This document shows, one piece after another, positions 26,076-35,057 of a stretch of DNA of 41,898 bases; the first letter of the stretch is position 1, and every line of letters starts with the position of its first letter. Under the pieces are notes generated by a model. That model made no database searches, was not told where the DNA came from, and was given only the letters and a program-made list of their open reading frames with translations. The position numbers and the translations under genes are program-made. This DNA is from an uncultured Neisseriaceae bacterium (GTDB taxonomy: Bacteria; Pseudomonadota; Gammaproteobacteria; Burkholderiales; Neisseriaceae): NCBI GenBank assembly GCA_945267035.1, contig CALYOS010000020.1:1-41898 (forward strand), in the 5' to 3' direction.

Positions 26076-28355
26076 TTACCGATTTTTAAGACGGGAAAAG
26101 GCTTCAGCCATGGCATTGTTGGCTAAATTAGGTTGGAGTGTTTTGTTACTACGCTGAGCCTTAACTTTCTGCCGATCTGAAGATGGCTTTGTTTCATCCT
26201 GTAAGCGCATAGTTAAGGCAATGCGACGCCGCGCAATATCAATCTCAACTACTTTGACTTTGACCACATCACCGGCTTTGACCACTTCTCTAGGATCGCT
26301 TACATAACGGTCAGCCATGGCTGAGACATGTACTAATCCGTCCTGATGTACTCCGATGTCGACAAACGCACCAAAGGCGGCCACGTTGCTGACTACACCT
26401 TCCAATTCCATTCCAGGCTGTAAATCTTTAATGTCTTCTACACCTTCAGCAAAAGTGGCGGTATGAAATTCACCGCGTGGATCTCGTCCGGGTTTCTCCA
26501 ATTCAGCCAATATATCTAGAATAGTGGGCAAGCCAACATTGGTTTGAATGTAATCAGATGGATTCAAAGCTTTGATAGCTTGACGGTTACCAATCAATTC
26601 GGTTGCATGCAAATGAGCAGTAGCCAGCATCCGGCTGACCACAGGATAGCTTTCTGGATGCACTGCACTGGCATCCAAAGGCTCATCTCCACCTTGAATA
26701 CGTAAAAATCCTGCTGCCTGTTCGAAGGTTTTTTCACCTAGTCGAGGAACCTTAAGCAATGTTTGCCGATTAGTAAAAGCACCGTGACTATCGCGATAGC
26801 TGACAATATTGTTGGCCAAAGTGGTATTTAAACCGGAGATACGGGCCAATAATGGTGCTGAAGCTGTATTTACATCCACACCCACAGCATTAACACAATC
26901 TTCTACCACCGCATCCAGACTTTTAGCCAATTGGGTTTGATTAACATCATGTTGGTATTGACCAACGCCAATTGATTTGGGGTCAATTTTGACCAGTTCC
27001 GCTAATGGATCTTGTAATCGGCGGGCAATCGAAACGGCGCCACGCAAACTAACATCCAGATCAGGAAATTCTTTTGCTGCCAATGCTGAGGCTGAATACA
27101 CGGATGCTCCAGCCTCAGAAACCACAATTTTTTGCAGACCTTGTTGAGGAAGCGACCGGATTAATTCAGCCGCCAGCTTGTCCGTTTCCCTGCTTGCGGT
27201 TCCATTTCCAATGGCAATTAATTGCACCTGATGCCGAAGAACCAGTTGCGCCAGCACTGCTAGGGAACCCTGCCAATCATTGCGTGGCTGGTGTGGGTAG
27301 ATGGTGGTTGTTTCCAGTAATTTACCTGTGTCATCGACCACGGCAACTTTCACGCCGGTGCGGATACCTGGGTCAAGACCTAATGTAGTTAGGCGTCCAG
27401 CTGGTGCAGCCAGCAATAGATCTTTCAGATTTTGGGCAAATACGCTGATGGCTGCCTGATCAGCTGCTTCCTTTAAGCGGGTTAAAGCTTCCAGTTCCAG
27501 TGATAAAAAGATTTTGGCCCGCCAGCTAAGGCGGACGGTATCGCGTAACCATCGATCGGCTGGTCGACCGAGATCAGCAATTGAGAACTGAGCAGCGATT
27601 AATTGTTCATAGGCACTTTGTTCGGTAATGGGTGTATCGTCTGCTTGATATTGCACATTGATCGCTAGAATCCCCTCATTGCGTCCACGTAGCATCGCCA
27701 GTACCCGATGGCTGGGGATAGAGTGTAATGATTCTACATGATCAAAATAATCTTTAAATTTTTCACCGGCACCTTCCTGTCCCGCTATAACAGTGGTATG
27801 AATTTGACCTTCACGCCACAGCTTGTCACGCAGCATTCCCATCAATTCGGCCTCTTCAGCAAATTTTTCCATTAAAATAGCACGAGCACCGTCCAGTGCG
27901 GCTTTTGCGTCACTAACATGTTCGGAAAGATATTCTGTTGCAACCACTTCAGGATTAAGCTCTGGTTGACTCAGTAAAGCCTCTGCTAAGGGTAGTAAAC
28001 CATGTTCACGCGCAATTTGTGCTTTAGTTCGACGTTTCGGCTTATAGGGTAGATAGAGATCTTCCAACAGCGTTTTATTATCTGCCGCGTCGATTGCTTG
28101 TTTTAATTCTTCCGAGAGCTTACCTTGTTCTTCAATGCTAGATAATACCGTCTGTTTTCGATCCTGTAATTCGCGCAGATAGTGCAGGCGTTCCAATAAT
28201 GTACGTAACTGAGTATCATCCAAACCACCCGTAACTTCTTTGCGATAACGGGCAATAAACGGCACTGTAGCGCCATCATCCAATAAATCAATCGCTGATT
28301 GCACACTTTTGGTCGGGACGTTCAATTCAGAAGCAATTTTCTCAGTAATGTTCAT
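26076..28355 (-). CDS. tex: Transcription accessory protein Tex
   Basis: A 759-residue RNA-binding protein of normal Tex length, found throughout bacteria and related to eukaryotic Spt6. Domain order is visible: an N-terminal helical region beginning MNITEKIASELNVPTKSVQS and containing TVPFIARYRKEVTGGLDD; a YqgF-like domain (TTLGLDPGIRTGVKVAVVDD); helix-hairpin-helix repeats around DPKSIGVGQYQHDVNQ and NTASAPLLARISGLN; and a C-terminal S1 domain (GMELEGVVSNVAAFGAFVDI). ATG 28355 was chosen because Tex proteins start just there; an upstream in-frame start at 28382 would add nine residues with no homology. It stands alone and is convergent with the lipoprotein array. Confidence 0.95.
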   Translation of the reverse strand: MNITEKIASELNVPTKSVQSAIDLLDDGATVPFIARYRKEVTGGLDDTQLRTLLERLHYLRELQDRKQTVLSSIEEQGKLSEELKQAIDAADNKTLLEDLYLPYKPKRRTKAQIAREHGLLPLAEALLSQPELNPEVVATEYLSEHVSDAKAALDGARAILMEKFAEEAELMGMLRDKLWREGQIHTTVIAGQEGAGEKFKDYFDHVESLHSIPSHRVLAMLRGRNEGILAINVQYQADDTPITEQSAYEQLIAAQFSIADLGRPADRWLRDTVRLSWRAKIFLSLELEALTRLKEAADQAAISVFAQNLKDLLLAAPAGRLTTLGLDPGIRTGVKVAVVDDTGKLLETTTIYPHQPRNDWQGSLAVLAQLVLRHQVQLIAIGNGTASRETDKLAAELIRSLPQQGLQKIVVSEAGASVYSASALAAKEFPDLDVSLRGAVSIARRLQDPLAELVKIDPKSIGVGQYQHDVNQTQLAKSLDAVVEDCVNAVGVDVNTASAPLLARISGLNTTLANNIVSYRDSHGAFTNRQTLLKVPRLGEKTFEQAAGFLRIQGGDEPLDASAVHPESYPVVSRMLATAHLHATELIGNRQAIKALNPSDYIQTNVGLPTILDILAELEKPGRDPRGEFHTATFAEGVEDIKDLQPGMELEGVVSNVAAFGAFVDIGVHQDGLVHVSAMADRYVSDPREVVKAGDVVKVKVVEIDIARRRIALTMRLQDETKPSSDRQKVKAQRSNKTLQPNLANNAMAEAFSRLKNR

Positions 28356-28524
28356 ATCATTCAGAATGCGACAAAAAAGCAAGGATAGCGGGCTATGCTT
28401 GCTTTGTCACCTATTGTTATCAGAATATTCAAGTTAACCATTGCGACTATTCATCACTGTACCACCTTAGCCAGATGGTTATAAAATATCTGATCAAATA
28501 GTGCATTGATGCAACAACAATTAA

Positions 28525-29694
28525 TTAATTAGCTACAGGGTAAGTGCCTGGAATCAAGATATCTTTATTAACCGTTTTAATATCAGTTTTACCAGCAAAC
28601 GCCATAGAAATGTCCATCTCTTGATAAATAATTTCTAAAGCGCGCTTAACTCCTTCCTCACCAAAAGCCCCCAGTCCATACAAAAATGCACGGCCAATCA
28701 TCGTACCTTTGGCGCCTAAAGCAATGGCTTTAAGAACATCCTGACCGGTATAAATGCCACTGTCCAGCCACACTTCTATATGGCTGCCAACCGCCGAAAG
28801 TATGTGAGGTAAGGTATGAATCGTAGATGGCGCACCATCGAGCTGGCGCCCCCCATGATTGGAGACAACAATTGCATCTGCACCTGCTTTTACCGCCATC
28901 TCTGCATCTTCCGCATCAAGGATGCCCTTGATAACCAGCTTTCCGTTCCAAAGATTTTTAATTTCGGCAATATCATCCCAGCTCAACTTAGGATCAAACT
29001 GTTCTGCTGTCCATGATGCAATGGATGTTGTATCCGCGACCCCGAGGTTATGTCCGACAATATTGCCAAAAGTACGACGTTGGGTATTAAGCATGGCTAA
29101 ACACCATTCAGGTTTGGTAGCTAAATTCAACCAGTTACGCAAAGTTGGCTTGGGTGGAGTGGATAAACCATTTTTGATGTCTTTATGGCGTTGCCCCAAT
29201 ACCTGCAAATCTGCAGTCACCACCAATGCCGAACACTTGGCATCTTGTGCCCGTCGTATTAAATCGCGCATGAAAGCACGATCGCGCATGACATACAGTT
29301 GAAACCAGAAAGGGGCATTCGTATTGGCGGCGATATCTTCAATCGAACAGATAGACATCGTTGATAAAGTATATGGAACGCCAAACTGTTCCGCTGCCCG
29401 TGCAGCCAAAATTTCACCATCAGCATGCACCATGCCTGTCAGACCGGTTGGTGCCAGCGCCACGGGCATCTTTACCTGCTGTCCAACCATCGTTGTTTCC
29501 AAAGTTCGACCGGTCATATCAGTTAAAACCCGCTGCCGTAACTTAATAGGTTGAAAATCCTGACAGTTTGCATGGTAAGTCGATTCAGTCCAAGAGCCTG
29601 TATCAACATAGTCATAAAACATTTTTGGTAATTTTTGTTTGGCTACTTTACGCAGGTCTTCAATACAGGTCATTTTTTCTAGTTTATTTCGCAT
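28525..29694 (-). CDS. lldD: FMN-dependent L-lactate dehydrogenase
   Basis: A 389-residue alpha-hydroxy-acid oxidase-family flavoprotein that oxidises L-lactate to pyruvate and passes electrons to the respiratory chain at the inner membrane. Typical segments are YDYVDTGSWTESTY, ALAPTGLTGMVHADGE, FWFQLYVMRDR, ADLQVLGQRHKDIKNGLSTP, and the active-site block VVSNHGGRQLDGAPST with the catalytic His. One oddity: the phosphate-binding loop reads LDSGIYTGQDVLKA, with Tyr where relatives have Arg (DSGIR or DGGVR), while the second conserved Arg (IGRAFL) is kept. No lactate permease lies beside it. A small membrane-protein gene is the next gene upstream on the same strand. Confidence 0.93.
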   Translation of the reverse strand: MRNKLEKMTCIEDLRKVAKQKLPKMFYDYVDTGSWTESTYHANCQDFQPIKLRQRVLTDMTGRTLETTMVGQQVKMPVALAPTGLTGMVHADGEILAARAAEQFGVPYTLSTMSICSIEDIAANTNAPFWFQLYVMRDRAFMRDLIRRAQDAKCSALVVTADLQVLGQRHKDIKNGLSTPPKPTLRNWLNLATKPEWCLAMLNTQRRTFGNIVGHNLGVADTTSIASWTAEQFDPKLSWDDIAEIKNLWNGKLVIKGILDAEDAEMAVKAGADAIVVSNHGGRQLDGAPSTIHTLPHILSAVGSHIEVWLDSGIYTGQDVLKAIALGAKGTMIGRAFLYGLGAFGEEGVKRALEIIYQEMDISMAFAGKTDIKTVNKDILIPGTYPVAN

Positions 29695-29850
29695 GCTGGT
29701 TTCCCATTTTTTAATTCTATGTATGCAAATTTCTCAACCATTAACATCTAATGATAGAGACCATTGGTTTATACTAATACAAAAACTTTAAACCTGGCTA
29801 ATCAAAATCATGGTTATCAATAGCAGCAATAGCTACTTTTCAGTCTGAAT

Positions 29851-30018
29851 TCATAATATACGCGACAATTGATAAATCATGGTCATAATTAGAAAGAGAA
29901 TACACACCACGCCAACTAACATTACCCAAGGGCCCCAGCACTGACTACGACCACAAAAACCACCGGTTAATATGGCGCAGCATAAAGCCAGCAAGATTAA
30001 TAGAATATTGAAATCCAT
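29851..30018 (-). CDS. 55-residue two-helix membrane protein (hypothetical)
   Basis: A small gene preceded by a strong Shine-Dalgarno site (AGGAGAG, six bases before the ATG). The product starts MDFNILLILLALCCAILTGG (helix 1) and has a short polar loop FCGRSQCWGPW. A second helix (VMLVGVVCILFLIMTMIY) is followed by a short basic end. The Cys- and Trp-containing loop is notable. I recognise no family. The clean ribosome-binding site, the uninterrupted frame and the two amphipathically sensible helices support a real gene even though it is short. It lies between dnaK and lldD, all on the minus strand, but spacing to both is large (about 156 and 275 bases), so it probably has its own promoter. 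Confidence 0.72.
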   Translation of the reverse strand: MDFNILLILLALCCAILTGGFCGRSQCWGPWVMLVGVVCILFLIMTMIYQLSRIL

Positions 30019-30181
30019 TTATCTCTCCTATAACAACTCAAATAAACCACATTACGGTTTAAAATTATGGGTTATCAGAAATAAAATATTTAAGTGTATT
30101 CAATCATATAGGAAATATAACGAGTTTTATTAGCCAGAGCAATACCAGCTCCATAAACATAATATTAATATGGCATAAATT

Positions 30182-30227
30182 TAAAAGGATAAAATAAAAC
30201 TGGTTCCTATCTCAAATAGGAACCAGT
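30182..30227 (-). terminator. Intrinsic terminator of dnaK
   Basis: On the minus strand ACTGGTTCCTAT pairs with ATAGGAACCAGT (plus-strand arms 30199-30210 and 30216-30227), followed by a T-rich tract (30182-30198 read in reverse). It is about 70 bases after the dnaK stop. A weaker stem (GTCAGAC/GTCTGAC, about 30256-30282) lies between. Confidence 0.88.
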
Positions 30228-30293
30228 CATTTAACAAGATCAACAAAAATCAGTTAGTCAGACACAGCTGTTTATGGTCTGACAGACGGGAAA

Positions 30294-32225
30294 TTAGTCT
30301 TTTTTGTCCTTAACTTCTTCGAATTCAGCATCGACTACATCGTCATTGCCCTTATTCTGAGGTTGTTCACCTTGATCTGCAGCAGATTGCTGACCTTCAG
30401 CTTGGGCTTGAGCGTACATCATTTCACCCAGTTTCTGGCTGGCTGAACCTAAGGCTTCAGTTTTAGCGTCAATGGCTGCTTTATCTTCTCCTTTAACGGC
30501 TTCTTCAGCTTCTTTGATTGCTGTTTCAATTTTATCTTTTTCCGCAGCATCTAGCTTATCGCCGTATTCAGTTAAAGATTTACGCACAGAATGAATCAAT
30601 GCTTCAGCCTGATTGCGACTGGCAACCAGCTCAGTCAACTTACGGTCTTCGGCTGCATTGGCTTCAGCATCCTTAACCATGCGTTCAATTTCTTCCTCAC
30701 TCAGACCAGAAGAAGCCTGAATAGTAATGTTAGCTTCTTTACCAGTACCTTTATCTTTAGCTGATACATGTAAAATACCGTTGGCGTCGATGTCAAAAGT
30801 GACTTCAACCTGTGGTACACCGCGAGGAGCAGGTGGAATATCACCTAAGTTAAACTGTCCTAAGCTCTTATTGGCCGAAGCACGCTCACGTTCACCTTGT
30901 AATACATGAATAGTTACAGCACTTTGATTGTCTTCTGCGGTAGAGAAAGTTTGAGTAGCTTTCGTTGGGATAGTGGTATTTTTATTGATGAGTTTAGTCA
31001 TCACACCACCCATGGTTTCAATACCCAGTGACAATGGAGTAACGTCCAGCAGCAATACATCACTACGATCACCCGCCAGTACTGCACCTTGAATAGCTGC
31101 ACCAACTGCAACAGCTTCGTCTGGATTCACATCACGACGAGGCTCTTTGCCAAAGAAATCCTTAACTGCTTCCTGTACTTTTGGCATACGGCTTTGACCG
31201 CCAACCAAAATCACATCATTAATATCATTAACGCTCAGACCGGCATCTTTAATGGCTGTACGGCATGGTTCAATAGAACGAGTAATCAAATCTTCTACCA
31301 AGCTTTCAAATTTCGCCCGCGTGATTTTCATCGCCAAATGTTTAGGACCAGTTGCATCCATAGTAATATATGGCAAATTGATTTCTGTTTGCTGACCACT
31401 TGAAAGTTCGATTTTGGCTTTTTCTGCCGCTTCTTTCAGGCGTTGCAGAGCCATAACATCATTTTTCAGATCAATACCCTGATCTTTTTTGAATTCATCA
31501 ATAATATAATTGATCAGGCGTTGGTCAAAGTCTTCACCACCTAAGAAAGTATCACCATTAGTAGCCAATACTTCAAACTGTTTATCACCATCAACTTCCG
31601 CAATTTCAATAATGGAAATATCGAAAGTACCACCACCTAAGTCATAAACTGCAATCTTACGATCGCCTTTTTCGCCTTTGTCCATACCAAAAGCAAGCGC
31701 AGCAGCAGTCGGTTCATTAATAATACGTTTAACATCCAGACCTGCAATACGTCCCGCATCCTTAGTTGCCTGACGCTGACTATCATTAAAATAAGCCGGA
31801 ACGGTAATCACCGCTTCAGTAACTGGTTCACCCAGATAATCTTCAGCTGCTTTTTTCATTTTACGCAATACTTCAGCTGAAACTTGCGGAGGAGACAGTT
31901 TTTCGCCGTGGGCTTCAACCCAAGCATCATTATTATTTGCCTTAACTATTTTAAAAGGCATCGATTCAATATCACGCTGAACTTCCGCATCATCAAACTT
32001 ACGACCGATCAGGCGTTTAACCGCATAAATTGTATTCTTAGGATTGGTTACCGCCTGACGCTTAGCCGGTGCACCCACCAGAATTTCATTATCATCCAAA
32101 TAGGCAACGATAGAAGGAGTAGTACGTGCACCTTCTGCGTTTTCAATTACCTTAGTCTGACCGCCTTCAGAAATGGCAACACAAGAGTTGGTGGTACCCA
32201 AGTCAATACCGATTACTTTTGCCAT
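30294..32225 (-). CDS. dnaK: Molecular chaperone DnaK (Hsp70)
   Basis: A 643-residue Hsp70 that folds and protects proteins with DnaJ and GrpE in an ATP-driven cycle. The nucleotide-binding domain starts [18 protein letters not shown] and contains [31 protein letters not shown] and [14 protein letters not shown]. The linker [15 protein letters not shown] leads into the substrate-binding domain, and the C-terminus ends with the acidic [17 protein letters not shown] typical of proteobacterial DnaK. All signature elements are intact. Neither dnaJ nor grpE is beside it in this window. A sigma-32-like promoter is present upstream and a strong terminator downstream, so it is monocistronic and heat-inducible by inference. 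Confidence 0.98.
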   Translation of the reverse strand: MAKVIGIDLGTTNSCVAISEGGQTKVIENAEGARTTPSIVAYLDDNEILVGAPAKRQAVTNPKNTIYAVKRLIGRKFDDAEVQRDIESMPFKIVKANNNDAWVEAHGEKLSPPQVSAEVLRKMKKAAEDYLGEPVTEAVITVPAYFNDSQRQATKDAGRIAGLDVKRIINEPTAAALAFGMDKGEKGDRKIAVYDLGGGTFDISIIEIAEVDGDKQFEVLATNGDTFLGGEDFDQRLINYIIDEFKKDQGIDLKNDVMALQRLKEAAEKAKIELSSGQQTEINLPYITMDATGPKHLAMKITRAKFESLVEDLITRSIEPCRTAIKDAGLSVNDINDVILVGGQSRMPKVQEAVKDFFGKEPRRDVNPDEAVAVGAAIQGAVLAGDRSDVLLLDVTPLSLGIETMGGVMTKLINKNTTIPTKATQTFSTAEDNQSAVTIHVLQGERERASANKSLGQFNLGDIPPAPRGVPQVEVTFDIDANGILHVSAKDKGTGKEANITIQASSGLSEEEIERMVKDAEANAAEDRKLTELVASRNQAEALIHSVRKSLTEYGDKLDAAEKDKIETAIKEAEEAVKGEDKAAIDAKTEALGSASQKLGEMMYAQAQAEGQQSAADQGEQPQNKGNDDVVDAEFEEVKDKKD

Positions 32226-32331
32226 AATTTAAATCTCCTAAATAAAATTTGTACTTTAAACCTTGATATTTCAGGCTAAAAACGGACAGAGCGATCTGTC
32301 TCTACCCTCTATACAGTAACTAATGATTTCT

Positions 32332-32359
32332 AAATGGGTATGGGCAAAAGTATTTCAAG
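32332..32359 (-). promoter_or_regulatory. Sigma-32 (RpoH)-type heat-shock promoter of dnaK
   Basis: On the minus strand CTTGAAA (plus 32353-32359) is followed by about 13-14 bases and then CCCATTTA (plus 32331-32338). This matches the heat-shock consensus CTTGAAA-N11-16-CCCCATNT closely. It is about 107 bases upstream of the dnaK start. A sigma-70-like TATAAT (plus 32380-32385, minus strand) farther upstream could give basal expression. Confidence 0.75.
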
Positions 32360-32485
32360 CGTTAACTTACAAAATTTATATTATAGCCCCATTTTTCCTG
32401 TCTAAACTGACAAAAATATATTTAACTCATTAAATTGATTAATATTAATATTCTTATGGATAATAATAGTAAAATAAGAGAGAGA

Positions 32486-32504
32486 TTCATAGTATAATTA
32501 TGAA
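32486..32504 (+). promoter_or_regulatory. Promoter -10 embedded in a dyad upstream of the DASS transporter
   Basis: TATAAT at 32493-32498 sits between TTCATA (32486-32491) and TATGAA (32499-32504), about 125 bases before the transporter start. The dyad overlapping the -10 is an operator candidate. The -35 is poor, which suits an activated or repressed promoter. Confidence 0.45.
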
Positions 32505-32624
32505 CGCTGAATGATGTTTATTTGTGCAAGATCGGGTCATGTCTGTGAAGTCATTCCCTTTCTTGTAATTTAAATTTTTTCTGGCTGTCCTAACAATAAT
32601 CTTCATGATTCGGGAGTACATAAT

Positions 32625-34094
32625 ATGCCTCAAAAAATCGGGTTTAAACCCATACCCTCCGTCATTGCGCTAGCATTAGGCTTAATCATCTGGTTTGTTA
32701 TTCCGGTACCACAAGGTGTTACGCCTCAGGCTTGGCATTTATTAGCTATGTTTGTCGGTGTTATCGCCGCAATTATTGGTAAAGCAATGCCTATTGGCGC
32801 ATTATCCATTATCGCCATTATGCTGGTCGCTCTGACTGGCGTAACCAATGATAAACCAAGTAAAGCCATGGCAGATGCCTTGAGCAGTTTTGGCAGTCCT
32901 CTGATTTGGTTGATTGGTGTAGCCATCATGATTTCACGCGGTCTGCTGAAAACTGGACTGGGCGCGCGTGTGGGCTATATCTTCATTGGTCTGTGGGGAA
33001 AGCGAACCATTGGTGTAGCTTACAGCTTGGCATTGGTAGAACTTATACTGGCACCAATTACACCGAGTAATACTGCTCGTGGCGGTGGCATTATTCACCC
33101 GATCATGAAATCCATTGCATCCAGTTATGACTCTGATCCGGAAAAAGGAACAGAGAAGAAAATGGGGAAATTTCTGGCATTGGTTAACTATCATGCTAAT
33201 CCAATTTCTTCAGCCATGTTCATTACCGCTACCGCACCTAATCCATTGGTTGTTGATCTGGTTGCCAAAGCAACTAACTCCAATATCCATATTTCATGGG
33301 GCACTTGGGCGTTAGCTATGTTATTACCGGGTCTGGTATCCATGGCCATTATGCCGTTGATCATTTACTGGCTGTATCCACCAGAACTCAAACAAACTCC
33401 GAATGCCGTAGCGTTTGCAAAAGAACGCTTGAAAGAGCAAGGACCAATGACGGCACATGAAAAAATCATGTTGGTGATCTTTGCCGTTCTGTTGCTATTA
33501 TGGGCCGGCATCCCAGCCATGATTTTCGGACCATCACTAACTGTTGATCCAACCACAACAGCATTTATCGGACTGACATTGCTCTTGTTATCCGGGGTGT
33601 TGACTTGGGATGACATTTTGAAAGAAAAAAGCGCGTGGGACACCATCACTTGGTTCTCAGCACTGGTTATGATGGCCACATTCCTCAACAAGCTTGGACT
33701 GATCACCTGGTTCTCTGGAGTATTGGAAAATAGCATCGGTAGCCTGGGAATGGGTTGGATGGGTTCATGTTCATTGTTACTGTTGGCTTACTTATATGCT
33801 CATTATATGTTTGCCAGTACCACTGCCCACATTACTGCCATGTTTGCCGCATTCTATGCTGCTGGTCTTGCTCTTGGTGCTCCTCCAATGCTGTTTGCCT
33901 TACTGATGGCTTCTGCTTCTTGCATCATGATGACTTTAACCCATTATGCCACAGGGACTTCTCCGGTAATTTTCGGATCCGGTTATGTGACTTTGGGTGA
34001 ATGGTGGAAAGCCGGCTTCATCATGAGTGTAGTTGAACTGCTGATCTTTGTTGTAATCGGTGGTGTATGGTGGAAAGTATTAGGCTACTATTAA
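32625..34094 (+). CDS. DASS-family dicarboxylate/citrate:Na+ symporter (SLC13/CitT-like)
   Basis: A 489-residue protein with about 12-14 membrane segments, of the divalent anion:sodium symporter family. The two substrate/Na+ sites are recognisable as APITPSNTARGGGI (SNT motif) and THYATGTSPVIFGSG (second T-x-T/S-P hairpin tip). Other family segments are PLIWLIGVAIMISRGLLKTG and WDTITWFSALVMMATFLNKL. It resembles the 2-oxoglutarate/malate and citrate/succinate translocator subgroup (CitT/YbhI/DIT1). The exact substrate is not predictable, but a C4/C6 carboxylate is likely. SD GGGAG is 9 bases upstream of the ATG. It is divergent from dnaK and followed by a terminator. Confidence 0.9.
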   Translation: MPQKIGFKPIPSVIALALGLIIWFVIPVPQGVTPQAWHLLAMFVGVIAAIIGKAMPIGALSIIAIMLVALTGVTNDKPSKAMADALSSFGSPLIWLIGVAIMISRGLLKTGLGARVGYIFIGLWGKRTIGVAYSLALVELILAPITPSNTARGGGIIHPIMKSIASSYDSDPEKGTEKKMGKFLALVNYHANPISSAMFITATAPNPLVVDLVAKATNSNIHISWGTWALAMLLPGLVSMAIMPLIIYWLYPPELKQTPNAVAFAKERLKEQGPMTAHEKIMLVIFAVLLLLWAGIPAMIFGPSLTVDPTTTAFIGLTLLLLSGVLTWDDILKEKSAWDTITWFSALVMMATFLNKLGLITWFSGVLENSIGSLGMGWMGSCSLLLLAYLYAHYMFASTTAHITAMFAAFYAAGLALGAPPMLFALLMASASCIMMTLTHYATGTSPVIFGSGYVTLGEWWKAGFIMSVVELLIFVVIGGVWWKVLGYY

Positions 34095-34114
34095 ACCATT
34101 AATAATTTCAACCT

Positions 34115-34150
34115 AAAACAGGCTGTCTTAACAGGCAGCCTGTTTTATTT
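34115..34150 (+). terminator. Intrinsic terminator of the DASS gene
   Basis: AAAACAGGCTG (34115-34125) pairs with CAGCCTGTTTT (34136-34146) around a ten-base loop, followed by ATTTAT. The right arm contains AGGCAGCCTG, which recalls some Neisseriaceae uptake-sequence dialects but ends TT, not AA. Confidence 0.85.
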
Positions 34151-34212
34151 ATATTGATTGCTAACCATAACCAATATTCAAAAAAAACGCTTTTTTATTT
34201 CCGAAAAACAGT

Positions 34213-34218
34213 TATAAT
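34213..34218 (+). promoter_or_regulatory. -10 element of the riboswitch-controlled gene
   Basis: A perfect TATAAT about 7-10 bases before the predicted start of the manganese riboswitch RNA. The -35 is not obvious. Confidence 0.55.
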
Positions 34219-34224
34219 TATCGC

Positions 34225-34344
34225 CTTAATTAAGGGAGTAGTTACATAGATTTATCTGAAAATCTATGGTTGCGATCAACATATTTACAGTGTTCACTGT
34301 ATGGTCGTAACGTCTAACCAAGTGGTGGATTAACGAGACTTAAG
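34225..34344 (+). ncRNA. yybP-ykoY manganese riboswitch
   Basis: A Mn2+-sensing leader of the yybP-ykoY class. Conserved elements in order: closing stem CTTAA (34225-34229) with TTAAG (34340-34344); the hallmark AAGGGAGTAG (34231-34240); an internal hairpin (AGATTT...AAATCT); the conserved GATCAACAT loop; a second hairpin (ACAGTG...CACTGT); and the 3' hallmark GAGACTT (34335-34341). Downstream, ATGGCGGG (34361-34368) can pair with CCCGCCAT (34394-34401) just ahead of the gene start, a candidate expression platform. The class is known to activate manganese exporters when Mn2+ is high, matching the gene that follows. Confidence 0.88.
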
Positions 34345-34420
34345 ACAAGTTAAAGCTACTATGGCGGGCGCTTTATCATGTCTTCGTCTATCACCCGCCA
34401 TTGGTAATGACATAATAATT

Positions 34421-34987
34421 ATGAATGCGTTTTTCTCTTCCGTTCTTCCCATCGCACTTGCCGAAATCGGTGATAAAACCCAATTACTTACCTTGTTTCT
34501 GGCGACGCGCTTTGCCAGAAAATATGCCATCATTGGCGGGATGTTATGTGCTACTTTATTGAATCATCTCGTCTCCGCTTGGTTTGGCATCGAAGTAGCA
34601 CGTTTTTTTACGCCACAATTGATGGGCTGGATAGTGGGTTGTAGTTTCCTCATTGTTGGACTATGGTTACTTAAACCTGATAAACAAGACGGTCTGGATA
34701 CACGGTTTATGCGTTACGGTCCCTTTATGGCCACCTTAATATTATTTTTTCTGGCAGAAGTCGGAGACAAAACCCAAATTGCTACCATCTTATTGGCTGC
34801 TCAATACCAAAATCTAACTGCCATTGTTTTAGGTAGTACAGTAGGCTTATTGCTCGCCAATGTACCAGTAATATTCTTAGGTAACTGGCTGATGGCACGT
34901 CTGCCATTCAAAGGCATTCGCCTTGGTGCCTGTATCCTCTTTTGTCTACTAGGATTATTTACCTTATTTCAAACGTGGATGCATTAA
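34421..34987 (+). CDS. UPF0016/GDT1-family manganese exporter
   Basis: A 188-residue membrane protein with two copies of the family motif E-x-G-D-K-T, one in LAEIGDKTQLLTLFLATRF and one in FLAEVGDKTQIATILLA, each in the middle of a three-helix repeat. Members (MneA of Vibrio, Gdt1/TMEM165 in eukaryotes) move Mn2+ and Ca2+. The yybP-ykoY riboswitch directly upstream supports Mn2+ export. I chose ATG 34421 because it starts directly at the first helix. An in-frame ATG at 34361 would add 20 residues and lies within the expression-platform hairpin. The ribosome-binding site is weak, which could suit translational control by the riboswitch. Confidence 0.92.
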   Translation: MNAFFSSVLPIALAEIGDKTQLLTLFLATRFARKYAIIGGMLCATLLNHLVSAWFGIEVARFFTPQLMGWIVGCSFLIVGLWLLKPDKQDGLDTRFMRYGPFMATLILFFLAEVGDKTQIATILLAAQYQNLTAIVLGSTVGLLLANVPVIFLGNWLMARLPFKGIRLGACILFCLLGLFTLFQTWMH

Positions 34988-35057
34988 ACATTTTCGCAGC
35001 CATGCTTTCCGTATATCCTTAAAGAATTAATTCTTAGCTGAATAGGTTGGTAAAATC

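Noticed and set aside
28859-29302. 147-codon open frame opposite lldD
   Set aside because: Antisense shadow of a strongly conserved gene; Ser/Ala/Arg-rich translation without any domain or ribosome-binding site.
34133-34146. AGGCAGCCTG as a DNA uptake sequence
   Set aside because: It resembles a Kingella-type dialect (AGGCAGCCTGAA) but ends TT and forms the arm of a terminator. No other full uptake sequences, and no GCCGTCTGAA, were noticed in the window.
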